A DNA stretch of 64,000 nt from Hormoscilla sp. GUM202 (lineage in GTDB: Bacteria > Cyanobacteriota > Cyanobacteriia > Cyanobacteriales > Desertifilaceae), in contig RFFC02000020.1 of NCBI GenBank assembly GCA_005518205.2, positions 1-64,000 of the forward strand. Reading direction: 5' to 3'. Positions 35,843 to 43,388 of the stretch are shown one piece after another. A program made the translations under genes and the position numbers. The notes under the pieces were generated by a model. The model ran no database searches and had not been told where the DNA came from. It saw only the letters and a list, made by a program, of their open reading frames with translations. Numbering within the stretch: the stretch's first letter is position 1; every line of letters starts with the position of its first letter.

Positions 35843-36029
35843 ATGAGTCTATCGGATGTTCAAGTCTACACAGCTCTAGCAATTGCATTGTTTCCGTTGG
35901 TATTGATGTACCGGCTAGGAACGGAACTTTACAAGTAGGGTTGGTTGGTCGCCAAGAACTGAGGACTTACACAGCTATGGCCCAGCCGTTTCCGATTTTT
36001 CGGGCCGTCCGCGGACCGTGAGTGCCCAC
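35584..36029. repeat. 38-bp inverted repeats bracketing psaM
   Basis: The arm at 35584-35621 (starting GTGGGCGCTCACGGTCCGCG) is the reverse complement of 35992-36029 (ending GACCGTGAGTGCCCAC) with a single mismatch. Adjacent CACCCATGTCG segments are also shared. The 370 bp between the arms hold only psaM. There is no obvious target duplication. Confidence 0.85.
35843..35938 (+). CDS. psaM: Photosystem I reaction center subunit XII
   Basis: A 31-residue single-helix protein: M-S-L-S-D-V-Q-V-Y-T-A-L-A-I-A-L then FPLVLMYRLGTELYK. PsaM is a tiny thylakoid membrane subunit of photosystem I near the trimer interface, and the helix ending in (R/K)LaTELYK is diagnostic. CAGGAG eight to nine bases before the ATG is a good ribosome site. 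It is far below usual gene-calling length. It is monocistronic and enclosed by inverted repeats. Confidence 0.95.
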   Translation: MSLSDVQVYTALAIALFPLVLMYRLGTELYK

Positions 36030-36034
36030 CCATG

Positions 36035-36300
36035 TGGTGCGCAGGAGCTTTCGTTTCCAGAGACACTCACCCATGTCGTTGCCGAGTAGGCGAACGACAG
36101 GATGAGTGCTCTTGGAAACGAACGACAGGGTGGGCATCTCTGGAAACGGCCAGAGGGTACTGGCAGGGTTTGTTGGGACTTGCTGCGTAAGGACTGGGGC
36201 TGTATGGCTTGCTGGTGCAGAAAAAACAGCCCCCCTTGGCGAACCAGCTCCCCGGGTAACGCCCCCTCCGCAAAGTCAGTGGTCAGTAGTCAGTGGCTAG
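36035..36300. repeat. Composite of short palindromes after psaM
   Basis: CCATGTCGTTGCCGAGTAGG and CGAACGACAGG-type segments, TTTCCAGAGA/TCTCTGGAAA inverted pairs and AGCTCCCCGGGTAACG (also at about 516-532) are packed here. Beyond 36300, AACTAACAACTAACAACC short repeats lead to the next gene. No coding content is evident. Confidence 0.6.
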
Positions 36301-36491
36301 TTGTATTAGAGGTAGGCGATCGGTGGTCAGCAGCCAAGGAACAACGAGCAACTAACAACTAACAACCCACAACTAACAACTGACAACGCAGTTCTGTTGT
36401 AGATTGTATAGGAGCAGGACTCTCATTAGCGACATCTGCTTGGGACTGTAATCGGTGTAATGTCGGCGATTTATAAGTTTGATCTGTAAAT

Positions 36492-36941
36492 ATGATGCCA
36501 TCAGAGCAACATCGACAAGAAAAACCGCTCTTGCTGTCACGTCGCCAACAGCGTCTCCTGGGAACGCGGAGAGGAGAGCAGCCGTGGGAACGAGGGGGGG
36601 GGCACAACCCCGCAGCACCGGGGGAAACAGGAGGCCAGGGTATGTTGCGGGCTGAAAAAGCAAGGGCCCTGGAAGTAACAGTTAGGCTAACGGTGAATTT
36701 GGTACTGGCGGCGGCAGCAACTTCGGGGCTGATGCGCTTATTGCCCTTATATCAGTCTGTACAGGAAAAGTCCGGAGTTATCCAAACAGAGGTGAGGCGT
36801 ACAGAAGAACGTGTAAACCGCTGGCAAAGGGATTTTAACCGGGCTTTCGATCCAGGGCAGGCGAAAACGGTGATGCAGGAGGAAAGTCACAGAGTTGCTC
36901 CCCAACGCCGTCCGATCGTTCTGATAGAGGAAAATAAGTAG
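36492..36941 (+). CDS. Conserved cyanobacterial hypothetical, single membrane segment
   Basis: A 149-residue protein. KPLLLSRRQQRLLGT is followed by a membrane segment (VTVRLTVNLVLAAAATSGLMRLLPLY), a coiled region (VIQTEVRRTEERVNRWQRDFNRAFD) and the tail PGQAKTVMQEESHRVAPQRRPIVL. I know this layout from cyanobacterial proteins without assigned function. Residues about 25-52 (RRGEQPWERGGGHNPAAPGE) are encoded by the CGTTCCCAGG-type palindromic repeat and look like an in-frame insertion. Confidence 0.65.
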   Translation: MMPSEQHRQEKPLLLSRRQQRLLGTRRGEQPWERGGGHNPAAPGETGGQGMLRAEKARALEVTVRLTVNLVLAAAATSGLMRLLPLYQSVQEKSGVIQTEVRRTEERVNRWQRDFNRAFDPGQAKTVMQEESHRVAPQRRPIVLIEENK

Positions 36942-36945
36942 TGTT

Positions 36946-37484
36946 CTAAGCTAATAGGGGTCGTCCCAAGTAGTTTAACCAGGCTTCTACCCGGCGAAGC
37001 TGACGGGCTACCGTTCCGGATAAATCGGGGCTGTTAGCAGGGGGGTGGAGTTCTCTGAACTTGGCCAGGGAACTCTCATAGTCTGCGATCGCGCAATTCC
37101 AGTCACCCATTTGATGATAAGTGCGACCGCGCTCGGCGTAAATCTGAGCTGAAAAGCGTCCCATCCTCAAGGCGAAGTCCAGGTTATCGAGGGAGAGGTC
37201 GTACAGGCGGAGATGACGGTAGGTAATGCCCCGGTTGATCCAGGCGCGACTATTGAAAGGATTGAGGTCAATGGCTTGGTCATAGTCACTTAGAGCCATA
37301 TCTAGCTGTTTGTGAGCAGCGTAGTAATTAGCTCGGTTATTGTAAGCCTCAGATAGCTGGGGATCGAGTTGTAGGGCTTTGGTATAATCGGCGAGGGCTT
37401 TTTGGTGTTGACCGCTCTTAAAATAGAAGAGGCCGCGATTGTTATAGTTGATGGCATTGTGGGGGTGGGCGATCGGGGTAATAT
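36946..37484 (-). pseudogene. TPR protein, N-terminus lost at a junction
   Basis: The minus-strand frame, open to about 37484, shows TPR units: YNNRGLFYFKSGQHQKALAD, YNNRANYYAAHKQLDMALSD, WINRGITYRHLRLYDLSLDN and YAERGRTYHQMGDWNCAIAD. The C-terminus is complete at 36946. Upstream of 37484 the sequence becomes the plus-strand glycosyltransferase fragment, so the 5' end and start codon are missing. The junction lies in GATCGGGGTAATATTTG, which is shared by both reading frames. Confidence 0.7.
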
Positions 37485-37864
37485 TTGCGGGTTTTGTGCC
37501 CGCAGAAGAGTTAGTAGACCATTACCGCTTAGCCGATGCCTACATAATGCCATCCCAGGAAGGATTTGGTATCGTATATCTAGAGGCAATGGCTTGCGGG
37601 GTGCCGGTGCTAGCAGGAGATGCTGATGGTTCGGCTGACCCCTTGCAGGATGGACGCCTGGGCTGGCAGGTGCCTCACCGAGACCCGGAAGCGATGGCGG
37701 CGGCTTGTATCGAAATCCTGAAAGGAGGGGATATAAAATGCGATGGGGAGTGGTTGCGACAAGAGGCGATCGGGGCCTTTGGGAAATGGGCTAAATGCTT
37801 GCTTGTAGTATTGTGTCACATTGTAGTGGCAGTTCTCAATAACCAGCGGTTTGTTTCGCAATAA
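37466..37864 (+). pseudogene. Glycosyltransferase, back part (matches the front part at 19589)
   Basis: VIFAGFVPAEELVDHYRLAD then MPSQEGFGIVYLEAMACGVP and DADGSADPLQDGRLGWQVPH is the donor-binding C-terminal half of a GT-B enzyme (EGFGIVYLEAMACG is the E-x7-E motif). No N-terminal half or start lies upstream. The front half at 19589-20578 ends at almost exactly the residue where this one begins (LGVVAD versus VGDRVIFAGF). One extra G in CGGGG separates the VGD codons from VIFAGF in frame. The tail after about 37790 looks degenerate. Confidence 0.85.
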
Positions 37865-38147
37865 GCGCTCCCATAGATAAGTTTAGGCGCGAGCGCACGC
37901 AGTTGATCTATGGATTAGAGCGCGATCGCAGAGCGTGGAGATTTGGCCGTTAACTATATTTAGTTAGGAGAGAGTAGCCGGTTACAATAAGATATCCAGC
38001 CGGCGATCGCGCTTTGAGAGGGCTAAATCTCACCGCGATCGAGACTGGACTGTTTTTCACCGGTGCAATATAGATATTACACGATTTCAAAAGACCACTG
38101 TCCATTTCACCCCAGAGGTTTCGGTTGAAGGCTTCATTATTGGGGCA

Positions 38148-38543
38148 CTAATTGTCAGGAAAAAACTCTACGCCATCGAGAACAACAGGATAGTTACTAC
38201 CTGAATTTGATGTGGCAGCAAAAAATGCAAAAAAATCGTAATTATCACCTAAATTGTTGTAAGTTTTTGCATTGTCGCAAGCAATGCAAATATCTCCATA
38301 TGAAACATTTGCTGGATTTGATGGAAAAAATTTCATCAATTTAGTGAATGGAGTTTTTCTCCAATCACCATAAATTTCATAGTAATTGTTATTTTCTGTC
38401 AAAGCCCATTCCCATGTGGTGCTGTCGCTATTGGTGTTATAAAAATAACAAGCGATGTTAGATGTACCAGCCGAAGCTGGCTGTGCGAACATGAATAAAA
38501 AAGATATTAAGGCTAAAAACGCAAACATTCTTTTAATCCACAT
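38148..38543 (-). CDS. Small secreted protein of unknown function
   Basis: A 131-residue protein with a classical signal peptide (MFAFLALISFLFMFAQPASA, cleavage after ASA). The mature part has four cysteines near CYFY and ICIACDN and many aromatics (WEWALTENNNYYEIYGDW). No known family. The AT-rich composition differs from flanking genes. It lies downstream of the secreted protein at 40013-40948 on the same strand; an ISL3 copy has been inserted between them, so they may once have formed an operon. Confidence 0.65.
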   Translation of the reverse strand: MWIKRMFAFLALISFLFMFAQPASAGTSNIACYFYNTNSDSTTWEWALTENNNYYEIYGDWRKTPFTKLMKFFPSNPANVSYGDICIACDNAKTYNNLGDNYDFFAFFAATSNSGSNYPVVLDGVEFFPDN

Positions 38544-38569
38544 TACAATAACTCTCCTTTTTGAAGTAA

Positions 38570-40002
38570 TGATTTTGGGCTCTTCGGTACTTGGTTTGCT
38601 AAACTATTGCTAATCTTGAAAAGCTAATAAACATCTTAGCTCAAAATTGTCTATGTTACGAAAACCAAATCCGCACCGTTTAACTAACTTAATTTTTTGG
38701 TTAATTCCTTCGACGATACCATTAGTTGTTCTTTGCTCAAAATATGCTGTTATCTCCACTAACCAGCGACGGATTGTCCCTTGACTTTTTGGAAACAAAT
38801 CTGCTGATTTTTTCAACCATTCTGCTAAATCCAATAAACCATCAAACCAATTTATGTCATTCTCAAATATTTCTCTAAGTTGCTCTTTTAATCCATGCAT
38901 TTTTTGCAGCTTAGGAAATTCTTTATTGATTTCTTCTAATTTCCTTTTTTGAGCTTCCGTTAAATTATCTGAATTAGCAAGAAGGACATATTTCCCGTGT
39001 GTAATTGCTTGAATTTTTGCAGTTTTTTTCTCCGAGTCTTTCATGTTATTGACTTCTTTTTTTGCTTGCTTACGACTATTGTCTAATTCTTCTTGAACCT
39101 GGTGCATTACATGAAATCTATCAGCGACAACCGACCCATTAGGCATTAATTTTTCTACCAAACTTTTATAAGGACGCCATAAATCAATACTTACCTCTTC
39201 TATGCCTGATAACACGTCTATTCCCCAAGACATCAACACTTTTTTAATGGCTGATTGGGTGCGATCGGGGACTAAAGCTAGAAGTTGACTATTGTCCAAA
39301 TCTACTAATACTGCACAATAATTACCTTGCCCTTTTCTCAGACTAATTTCATCAATGCCCAATCTTTTTAAATCTTGAGGTTTTTGACCTACCAAACTTT
39401 TTCTTAAATCCTTTAACATAGTTTCAATTTCTGATTCACTTACCCCGGTTCTTTCAGCAACACTTTTAATATTACTATGTTTGACCTGACTCAATATATC
39501 GTCGGCAAGTCTTTTAGTATAGTTGCGTTTTGGTTCACAAAACTCCAAAGGCTCACTAAAAGTTGTCAAACATTTTTCACATTTCATTTGTCGTTTATTG
39601 ACCTGTAAATAAACATTTTGACCATGCATAGGCAAGTCTTTAATGAGATGTGAATAATTGTGGTGAAGTTTATGACTCTTTTGACCGCAGTGAGGGCAAG
39701 TTACTTCAGAATTTAAACTAGATATGGAGAGGATTATTCCTAGAGATGGATCCTGTTTGAAATGAGTAACTTTAACATCCGGGATATTCAGAAAATCTGT
39801 GAGTAGTTTTAGTTGTGCATTGGAAGCCATAATAAATTTTACCTCACTAAACAATGCTGTACGTAATTTAATTAAAGCATAAAAACTGCTACAAGTCAAG
39901 CCCCGCAATAGTTTTACTATTATTTAGTAACAATTTTAGCTCAATGCAAACGAGTGTTTATCTGATAGTTTAGCAACTCAAGTACCGAAGAGCCTGATTT
40001 TG
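38570..40002. mobile_element. ISL3-family insertion sequence, copy B (1,417 bp plus duplications)
   Basis: TGATTTTG flanks both ends (38570-38577 and 39995-40002). The terminal inverted repeats GGCTCTTCGGTACTTGG/T and GGCTCTTCGGTACTTGAGTT match copy A. It contains one intact transposase. Unlike copy A it sits between genes, eleven bases past the stop codon of the upstream secreted-protein gene. Confidence 0.95.
38610..39830 (-). CDS. ISL3 family transposase (copy B)
   Basis: A 406-residue protein starting MASNAQLKLLTDFLNIPDVK, matching copy A end to end with scattered substitutions. Zinc pairs CPHCG and MKCEKC, LGIDEISLRKGQGNY, VVADRFHVMHQVQEELD and NGIVEGINQKIKLVKRCGFG are all conserved. 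A 26-residue upstream extension is open but unlikely to be translated, since the ATG at 39830 aligns with copy A. It is apparently functional. Confidence 0.95.
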   Translation of the reverse strand: MASNAQLKLLTDFLNIPDVKVTHFKQDPSLGIILSISSLNSEVTCPHCGQKSHKLHHNYSHLIKDLPMHGQNVYLQVNKRQMKCEKCLTTFSEPLEFCEPKRNYTKRLADDILSQVKHSNIKSVAERTGVSESEIETMLKDLRKSLVGQKPQDLKRLGIDEISLRKGQGNYCAVLVDLDNSQLLALVPDRTQSAIKKVLMSWGIDVLSGIEEVSIDLWRPYKSLVEKLMPNGSVVADRFHVMHQVQEELDNSRKQAKKEVNNMKDSEKKTAKIQAITHGKYVLLANSDNLTEAQKRKLEEINKEFPKLQKMHGLKEQLREIFENDINWFDGLLDLAEWLKKSADLFPKSQGTIRRWLVEITAYFEQRTTNGIVEGINQKIKLVKRCGFGFRNIDNFELRCLLAFQD

Positions 40003-40012
40003 CGAATGAATT

Positions 40013-40948
40013 TTAAAGCTCATCATGAGTAATCGAGTCTGTTATGCCCATTATTTTTTGCAAAAAATCTGCTCGGTCGCCTGTATTGTCTATAATATCT
40101 CCTAACAACCCTCCTTTTACTTTTCTAACTAAATCTTTGTATATTGTTGTTTTGCGGTTTGCTTCAAATATATCGCCATTAACAAACGAGTGGCCTTTTT
40201 CCTCCTCATTGTACATATCAAAATCTACATTTAGATAATCAAAATTTAAGGGAGAGTTTTCATCCAAACACCTTGGAGAAACAACTTCCATTGTCACGTT
40301 ATCTCCACCATCGCGAGCAATCACTGTAGCTGCATGGAACGCTCCGGGATCTTCCCCAATTATTGTGGGATCGAACCCTACATAAGTGTGTCCTACATAC
40401 ATACGACTAGATAAAGGTTCTCCAGGATTTGATTGGCACGTAGGAGCAAATTCATCTGGATTTTTTAATCCTTTATACGTTGAATTAATTTCACTTGCTG
40501 TTATAGTGCTTATGTTTGGAATACGAAGTTCAGCCGCTATAATTTGAGCTGTTTTAATACAATCATCAGGTAAAGCAACAGGAATATCACTACCTCCGTC
40601 AGGATTTGGTCCAACTACTCTATGAGGTACATAGATTTGATTGTTAATTATTACATTATTTTGGTTGTTATCTGCCTCTAATCGCCAATTGCCAATATTA
40701 GGAGGAGTCGCCCCTTCTCGTATATATAAATTACTGCGAATTATTCTCGTTTCTGAATCGCTCAAATTTGATTTAAAAACGGTTACATATTTGTTGTTAT
40801 TGGAAACTTTGTAGCTTACATTGTCAATTGTACCAGTAACGCTATAAGCAAATGCAGCAGCAGAACAACTTAGAAAAAAGCCAGAAGTTAATGCAATAAC
40901 TACTGCAGTACAAACGAACTGCTTAACTATTTTGTTGATTACTTTCAT
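40013..40948 (-). CDS. Secreted protein with a papain-like toxin-type domain (tentative)
   Basis: A 311-residue protein with a signal peptide (FVCTAVVIALTSGFFLSCSAAAFA). In the mature part, PDDCIKTAQIIAAELRIPN supplies a Cys at a helix start, GAFHAATVIARDGGDNVTME a His in a beta strand followed by D/E, and FDMYNEEEKGHSFVNGDIFE resembles the MYG...SFH tail that I know from cyanobacterial proteins with a Cys-His type toxin or peptidase domain. The Cys-His-Asp/Glu order fits a papain-like fold. This is resemblance, not proof. It has AT-rich composition and was probably acquired. Its downstream neighbour is also secreted. Confidence 0.45.
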   Translation of the reverse strand: MKVINKIVKQFVCTAVVIALTSGFFLSCSAAAFAYSVTGTIDNVSYKVSNNNKYVTVFKSNLSDSETRIIRSNLYIREGATPPNIGNWRLEADNNQNNVIINNQIYVPHRVVGPNPDGGSDIPVALPDDCIKTAQIIAAELRIPNISTITASEINSTYKGLKNPDEFAPTCQSNPGEPLSSRMYVGHTYVGFDPTIIGEDPGAFHAATVIARDGGDNVTMEVVSPRCLDENSPLNFDYLNVDFDMYNEEEKGHSFVNGDIFEANRKTTIYKDLVRKVKGGLLGDIIDNTGDRADFLQKIMGITDSITHDEL

Positions 40949-41039
40949 TGTACTTTTTTGATTGATAAAACAAGGGCTATGTCAGCTAAAGTTGGTAACT
41001 TGTACTCTTTTCACAAGATAGCAAAGCGGATTCCCGAAT

Positions 41040-41215
41040 AACAATCAACCTTTATCCACCTTTTTGCAAAAAAAATCAACCTATTTTTTGCCTACCTGCA
41101 CAAAATGGCAATTTGTCAATCCCCCCTCGAATCAACCTATTTTGTTCTACTTGCACAAAATGGTAATTTGTCAATCCCCCAAAATCAACCTATTTGGACA
41201 TCGAAAATCAACCTT
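41040..41215. repeat. AATCAACCT direct repeats
   Basis: AATCAACCT occurs five times (about 41043, 41077, 41132, 41183 and 41207). The larger unit AATCAACCTATTTT ... CTGCACAAAATGG(C/T)AATT TGTCAATCCCCC is nearly duplicated. This AT-rich, iteron-like patch stands between the secreted protein and the ribbon-helix-helix gene. Direct iterons can mark plasmid-type origins or repressor sites, but no replication gene is seen. Confidence 0.75.
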
Positions 41216-41290
41216 TTTAGCATAAGATTCGCCGGTTGGGGGCGCAAGATCATCCTTAGATGACAAGGCTCCTGGTTTTATTCAGTCTAT

Positions 41291-42283
41291 TTACTTGGAG
41301 AGCCTTTTGAGCAACCGGTAGCAAGGCTGCCGCCGCCGCTTCCGGTCTTGACTCAGCTCTAATCGGAATGACTTCAGCTCTGATGAAGTCTTTTTTTTGA
41401 ATGTGGAGAATTTAATTTGCTTTAGGCCATCGCGAGAACTGACGGAACTGTTGTGATCGCCCGGGTCACCACCCAAAGCTTGAAAGGCTTGTTTCGCGGT
41501 CATCCACTCGGGAAATTCGGGCATGGCTGACTGTGGCGGTGATTCTTGTTGTGCCGGTGTAGAGACGGTTAATGGCTGGGATTGCTCAGGACGATCGCTC
41601 TGGTCTTCAGTAGCTGTCGGGTGGCGATCGTAATCGGGCAGCGGCTCGGAGGCTGGCGTGGCAGACTGTGATTCTTGCTGCGCCGGTGTAGAGGCAGTTG
41701 TCGGGTGGGATTGTTCGGGGCGATCGCGATCGGGTATCTGCTCGGAAGCCGATGTGGCAGACTGTGGTGATTCTTGTTGTGCCGGTGTAGAGGCTGTTGC
41801 ATCCAGCGATTGCTCGCGCTCGCGATCGCTCTCAGCAGTAGATAGTTCTGGATCTGGGGGACTGACTGTTGTGGCCATTTCAGGATCTGAAGGTTTGGGA
41901 GGGGCGGCGGCTTCCTCTCTAGCTAGGACTTTTTTAGCTCTGCCACCTCCTGATGCAACTCAGCAATTCCCAAAGATGAGAGTTGTTGCTGTACCACTTC
42001 CTCAATAACTACTCTGTCACACACTGTAATTAACTGGCGATCGTCAACACTGTCATACGCTGTAGTTGAAGAGTCAGAACTGTCATACGTTGCATCTTGA
42101 GGTTTGGCTGAAGCTGTTGTCTGGTCAGGTTTTGCGGGGTTGTCATATGAAATCTAGAATCATCTGAGAGCGGTTGGGAGCTGCGCCATGTTTCCTAGGG
42201 GGATAGTAACGGCGGGCGATCGCATCAACCTGTTCCAGCAGTTCTTGAGGAATCCGAATTGATATAGGTTTAGATTCAGTCAT
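41291..42283 (-). pseudogene. Ribbon-helix-helix DNA-binding protein with long repetitive C-terminus, two frameshifts
   Basis: The N-terminus MTESKPISIRIPQELLEQVD, then AIARRYY and NRSQMILDFI, is a ribbon-helix-helix domain. After a stop at 42145 another frame continues YDNPAKPDQTT...VVIEEVVQQQLSSLGIAEL and EVAELKK. A third frame carries VLAREEAAAPPKP, three copies of a STPAQQESPQSA(T/M) repeat, and a C-terminal EFPEWMTAKQAFQALGGDPG...KKTSSELKSFRLEL domain to 41291. The second switch lies in an A6 run (GAGCTAAAAAAGTCC); one more A would join ELKK to VLARE. Either two indels or slippage explain this. The 195-residue last part may be made alone. Confidence 0.65.
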
Positions 42284-42326
42284 GTCATACACTGTTATAC
42301 ACTACACTACACTACACTACGCTACG
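42284..42326. repeat. GTCATACACTGTTATACACTACACTAC repeat, copy 1 of 2
   Basis: GTCATACACTGTTATACACT plus tandem ACACTAC/GCTAC units directly precede the ribbon-helix-helix gene start. The same 43 bases recur at 42739-42781 after the gene at 42772. TGTCATACACTG-like motifs (inverse of CAGTGTATGACA) also occur four times inside the ribbon-helix-helix coding region (about 42015, 42050, 42080 and 42143), where they encode YDS/CD peptides. Confidence 0.8.
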
Positions 42327-42350
42327 CTACAGTTACTTGCTAGAAAATAC

Positions 42351-42700
42351 GATTGGATTATCCGGATGACCAGAACAAACTCTAGAACTTTTGCGAGGTA
42401 ACGATTTCAGCATCGAGCGAAGGGCTTGTTCTGGTGATGCGCATCACCAGAACAGAATCGCCAGAACTCTTGTACAGCAAGAAATTCAGGCTATTGTTCT
42501 GGTGATGCGATATCCTTGTCGGGCGATCGCAAGCAGAGGAATTTGCCAGCATCGATGCTGGACTCTGGATCGAGACTAAGGTTTCTGGATAATGAGGCTG
42601 TTCTGGTGATGTGGATGACCAGAACATAACTGCCACAACTCTGGCAGGGCAATAGTTTCAGCTACTTTGTTCTGGTGATGCGGATGACCAGAACAATCTC
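42351..42700. repeat. Array of TTCTGGTGATGCGGATGACC palindromic repeats, about 69-bp period
   Basis: Five copies centre near 42365, 42440, 42505, 42615 and 42683. The best is TTCTGGTGATGCGCATCACC-AGAA, an almost perfect dyad. Between dyads, shared words (AGAACTCTTG..., ATTTCAG) give a degenerate unit of 68-70 bp, with one gap near 42520-42595. The array occupies the region upstream of the ribbon-helix-helix gene. It is not CRISPR: units are too long and spacers are related. Confidence 0.75.
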
Positions 42701-42738
42701 CCGCCAGAGTCGCGATCGCAGGTAAGTTCCGTTATATT

Positions 42739-42781
42739 GTCATACACTGTTATACACTACACTACACTACACTACGCTACC
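42739..42781. repeat. GTCATACACTGTTATACACTACACTAC repeat, copy 2 of 2
   Basis: Same 43-base segment as 42284-42326 and same orientation. Its right end supplies the stop and last codons of the minus-strand ORF at 42772. The two copies bracket the 42351-42700 palindrome array, so the whole 500 bp may have moved as a unit. Confidence 0.8.
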
Positions 42782-42969
42782 AGTATTATCTCAACTCCCG
42801 CCAGAGGCGATCGCAGATCCTCCAAAGCCCTCACGCCCACTTCTCCTACAACCCGCAGCCATTGATCCGAAAAATCCTGGATGATGTTTTCTGGATGTTC
42901 CAATAGTGACTGTCGCAACTTTTTGTAATGCAACTCTTCCGAGGGCGTTAATTCGAGTACGATGTTCAC
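42772..42969 (-). CDS. Small hypothetical protein, coupled to the upstream ORF
   Basis: A 65-residue ORF with a GTG start overlapping the previous stop (GTGA), a sign of translational coupling. The sequence MNIVLELTPSEELHYKKLRQ, then DQWLRVVGEVGVRALEDL, looks helical. I recognise no family. Its last codons fall in a dispersed repeat, so the natural C-terminus may have been lost. Confidence 0.45.
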   Translation of the reverse strand: MNIVLELTPSEELHYKKLRQSLLEHPENIIQDFSDQWLRVVGEVGVRALEDLRSPLAGVEIILVA

Positions 42970-43388
42970 GCCGCCACCTCCAGAAGATTAAGGCTGCGAC
43001 GGATTTGCTCAATTTCGTTCTCAGCAGACAAAATGGTCTGCCGCAATTTCTCCATACGCTGGTGTAACACGGTAATCGCGCACCCTTTCCCCAGCAATCC
43101 GCTGATACACAACTGCTGGTGAAAGCGCTGCACGATATCCCGGTCATGAGCATCAGGCTCATAACCGGGTATGGCTGCTTGGATAGCAAGCAACCGGCTA
43201 ACATATTCGGCATTCTCAAAACTCACCAGATCCGGGACTGCAACGATTCCCAAATCCACAAACCCTTGCAAAAAGCCATGGGTATGCTCGTTTATGGCCT
43301 TTGCGGTCACCAGTCTGCTAGAAGCACATTTTCCGGATCTAGTAGACACCCGCTTTACTTCCCGGATGGAACGAACTCTAGATGACAT
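42966..43388 (-). CDS. Hypothetical coiled-coil protein, 5' end uncertain
   Basis: A 140-residue ORF. The C-terminal half (QRMEKLRQTILSAENEIEQIRRSLNLLE) is a coiled coil; the middle reads GFVDLGIVAVPDLVSFENAEYVSRLLAI. The first 30-odd codons run antisense to the topA fragment and are probably not original coding sequence, so translation is likely to start later or the gene has lost its front. It precedes and overlaps the 65-residue ORF. Function unknown. Confidence 0.4.
   Translation of the reverse strand: MSSRVRSIREVKRVSTRSGKCASSRLVTAKAINEHTHGFLQGFVDLGIVAVPDLVSFENAEYVSRLLAIQAAIPGYEPDAHDRDIVQRFHQQLCISGLLGKGCAITVLHQRMEKLRQTILSAENEIEQIRRSLNLLEVAA

Noticed and set aside
41040-41215. Plasmid replication origin with iterons
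   Set aside because: AATCAACCT repeats are suggestive, but no Rep protein or DnaA boxes are evident, and flanking genes are mixed chromosomal. Listed only as repeats.
42351-42700. Possible CRISPR array or integron attC array
   Set aside because: Units are about 69 bp with related sequence between dyads, one spacing is irregular, and there is no cas gene or integron integrase. Kept as a palindromic repeat array.
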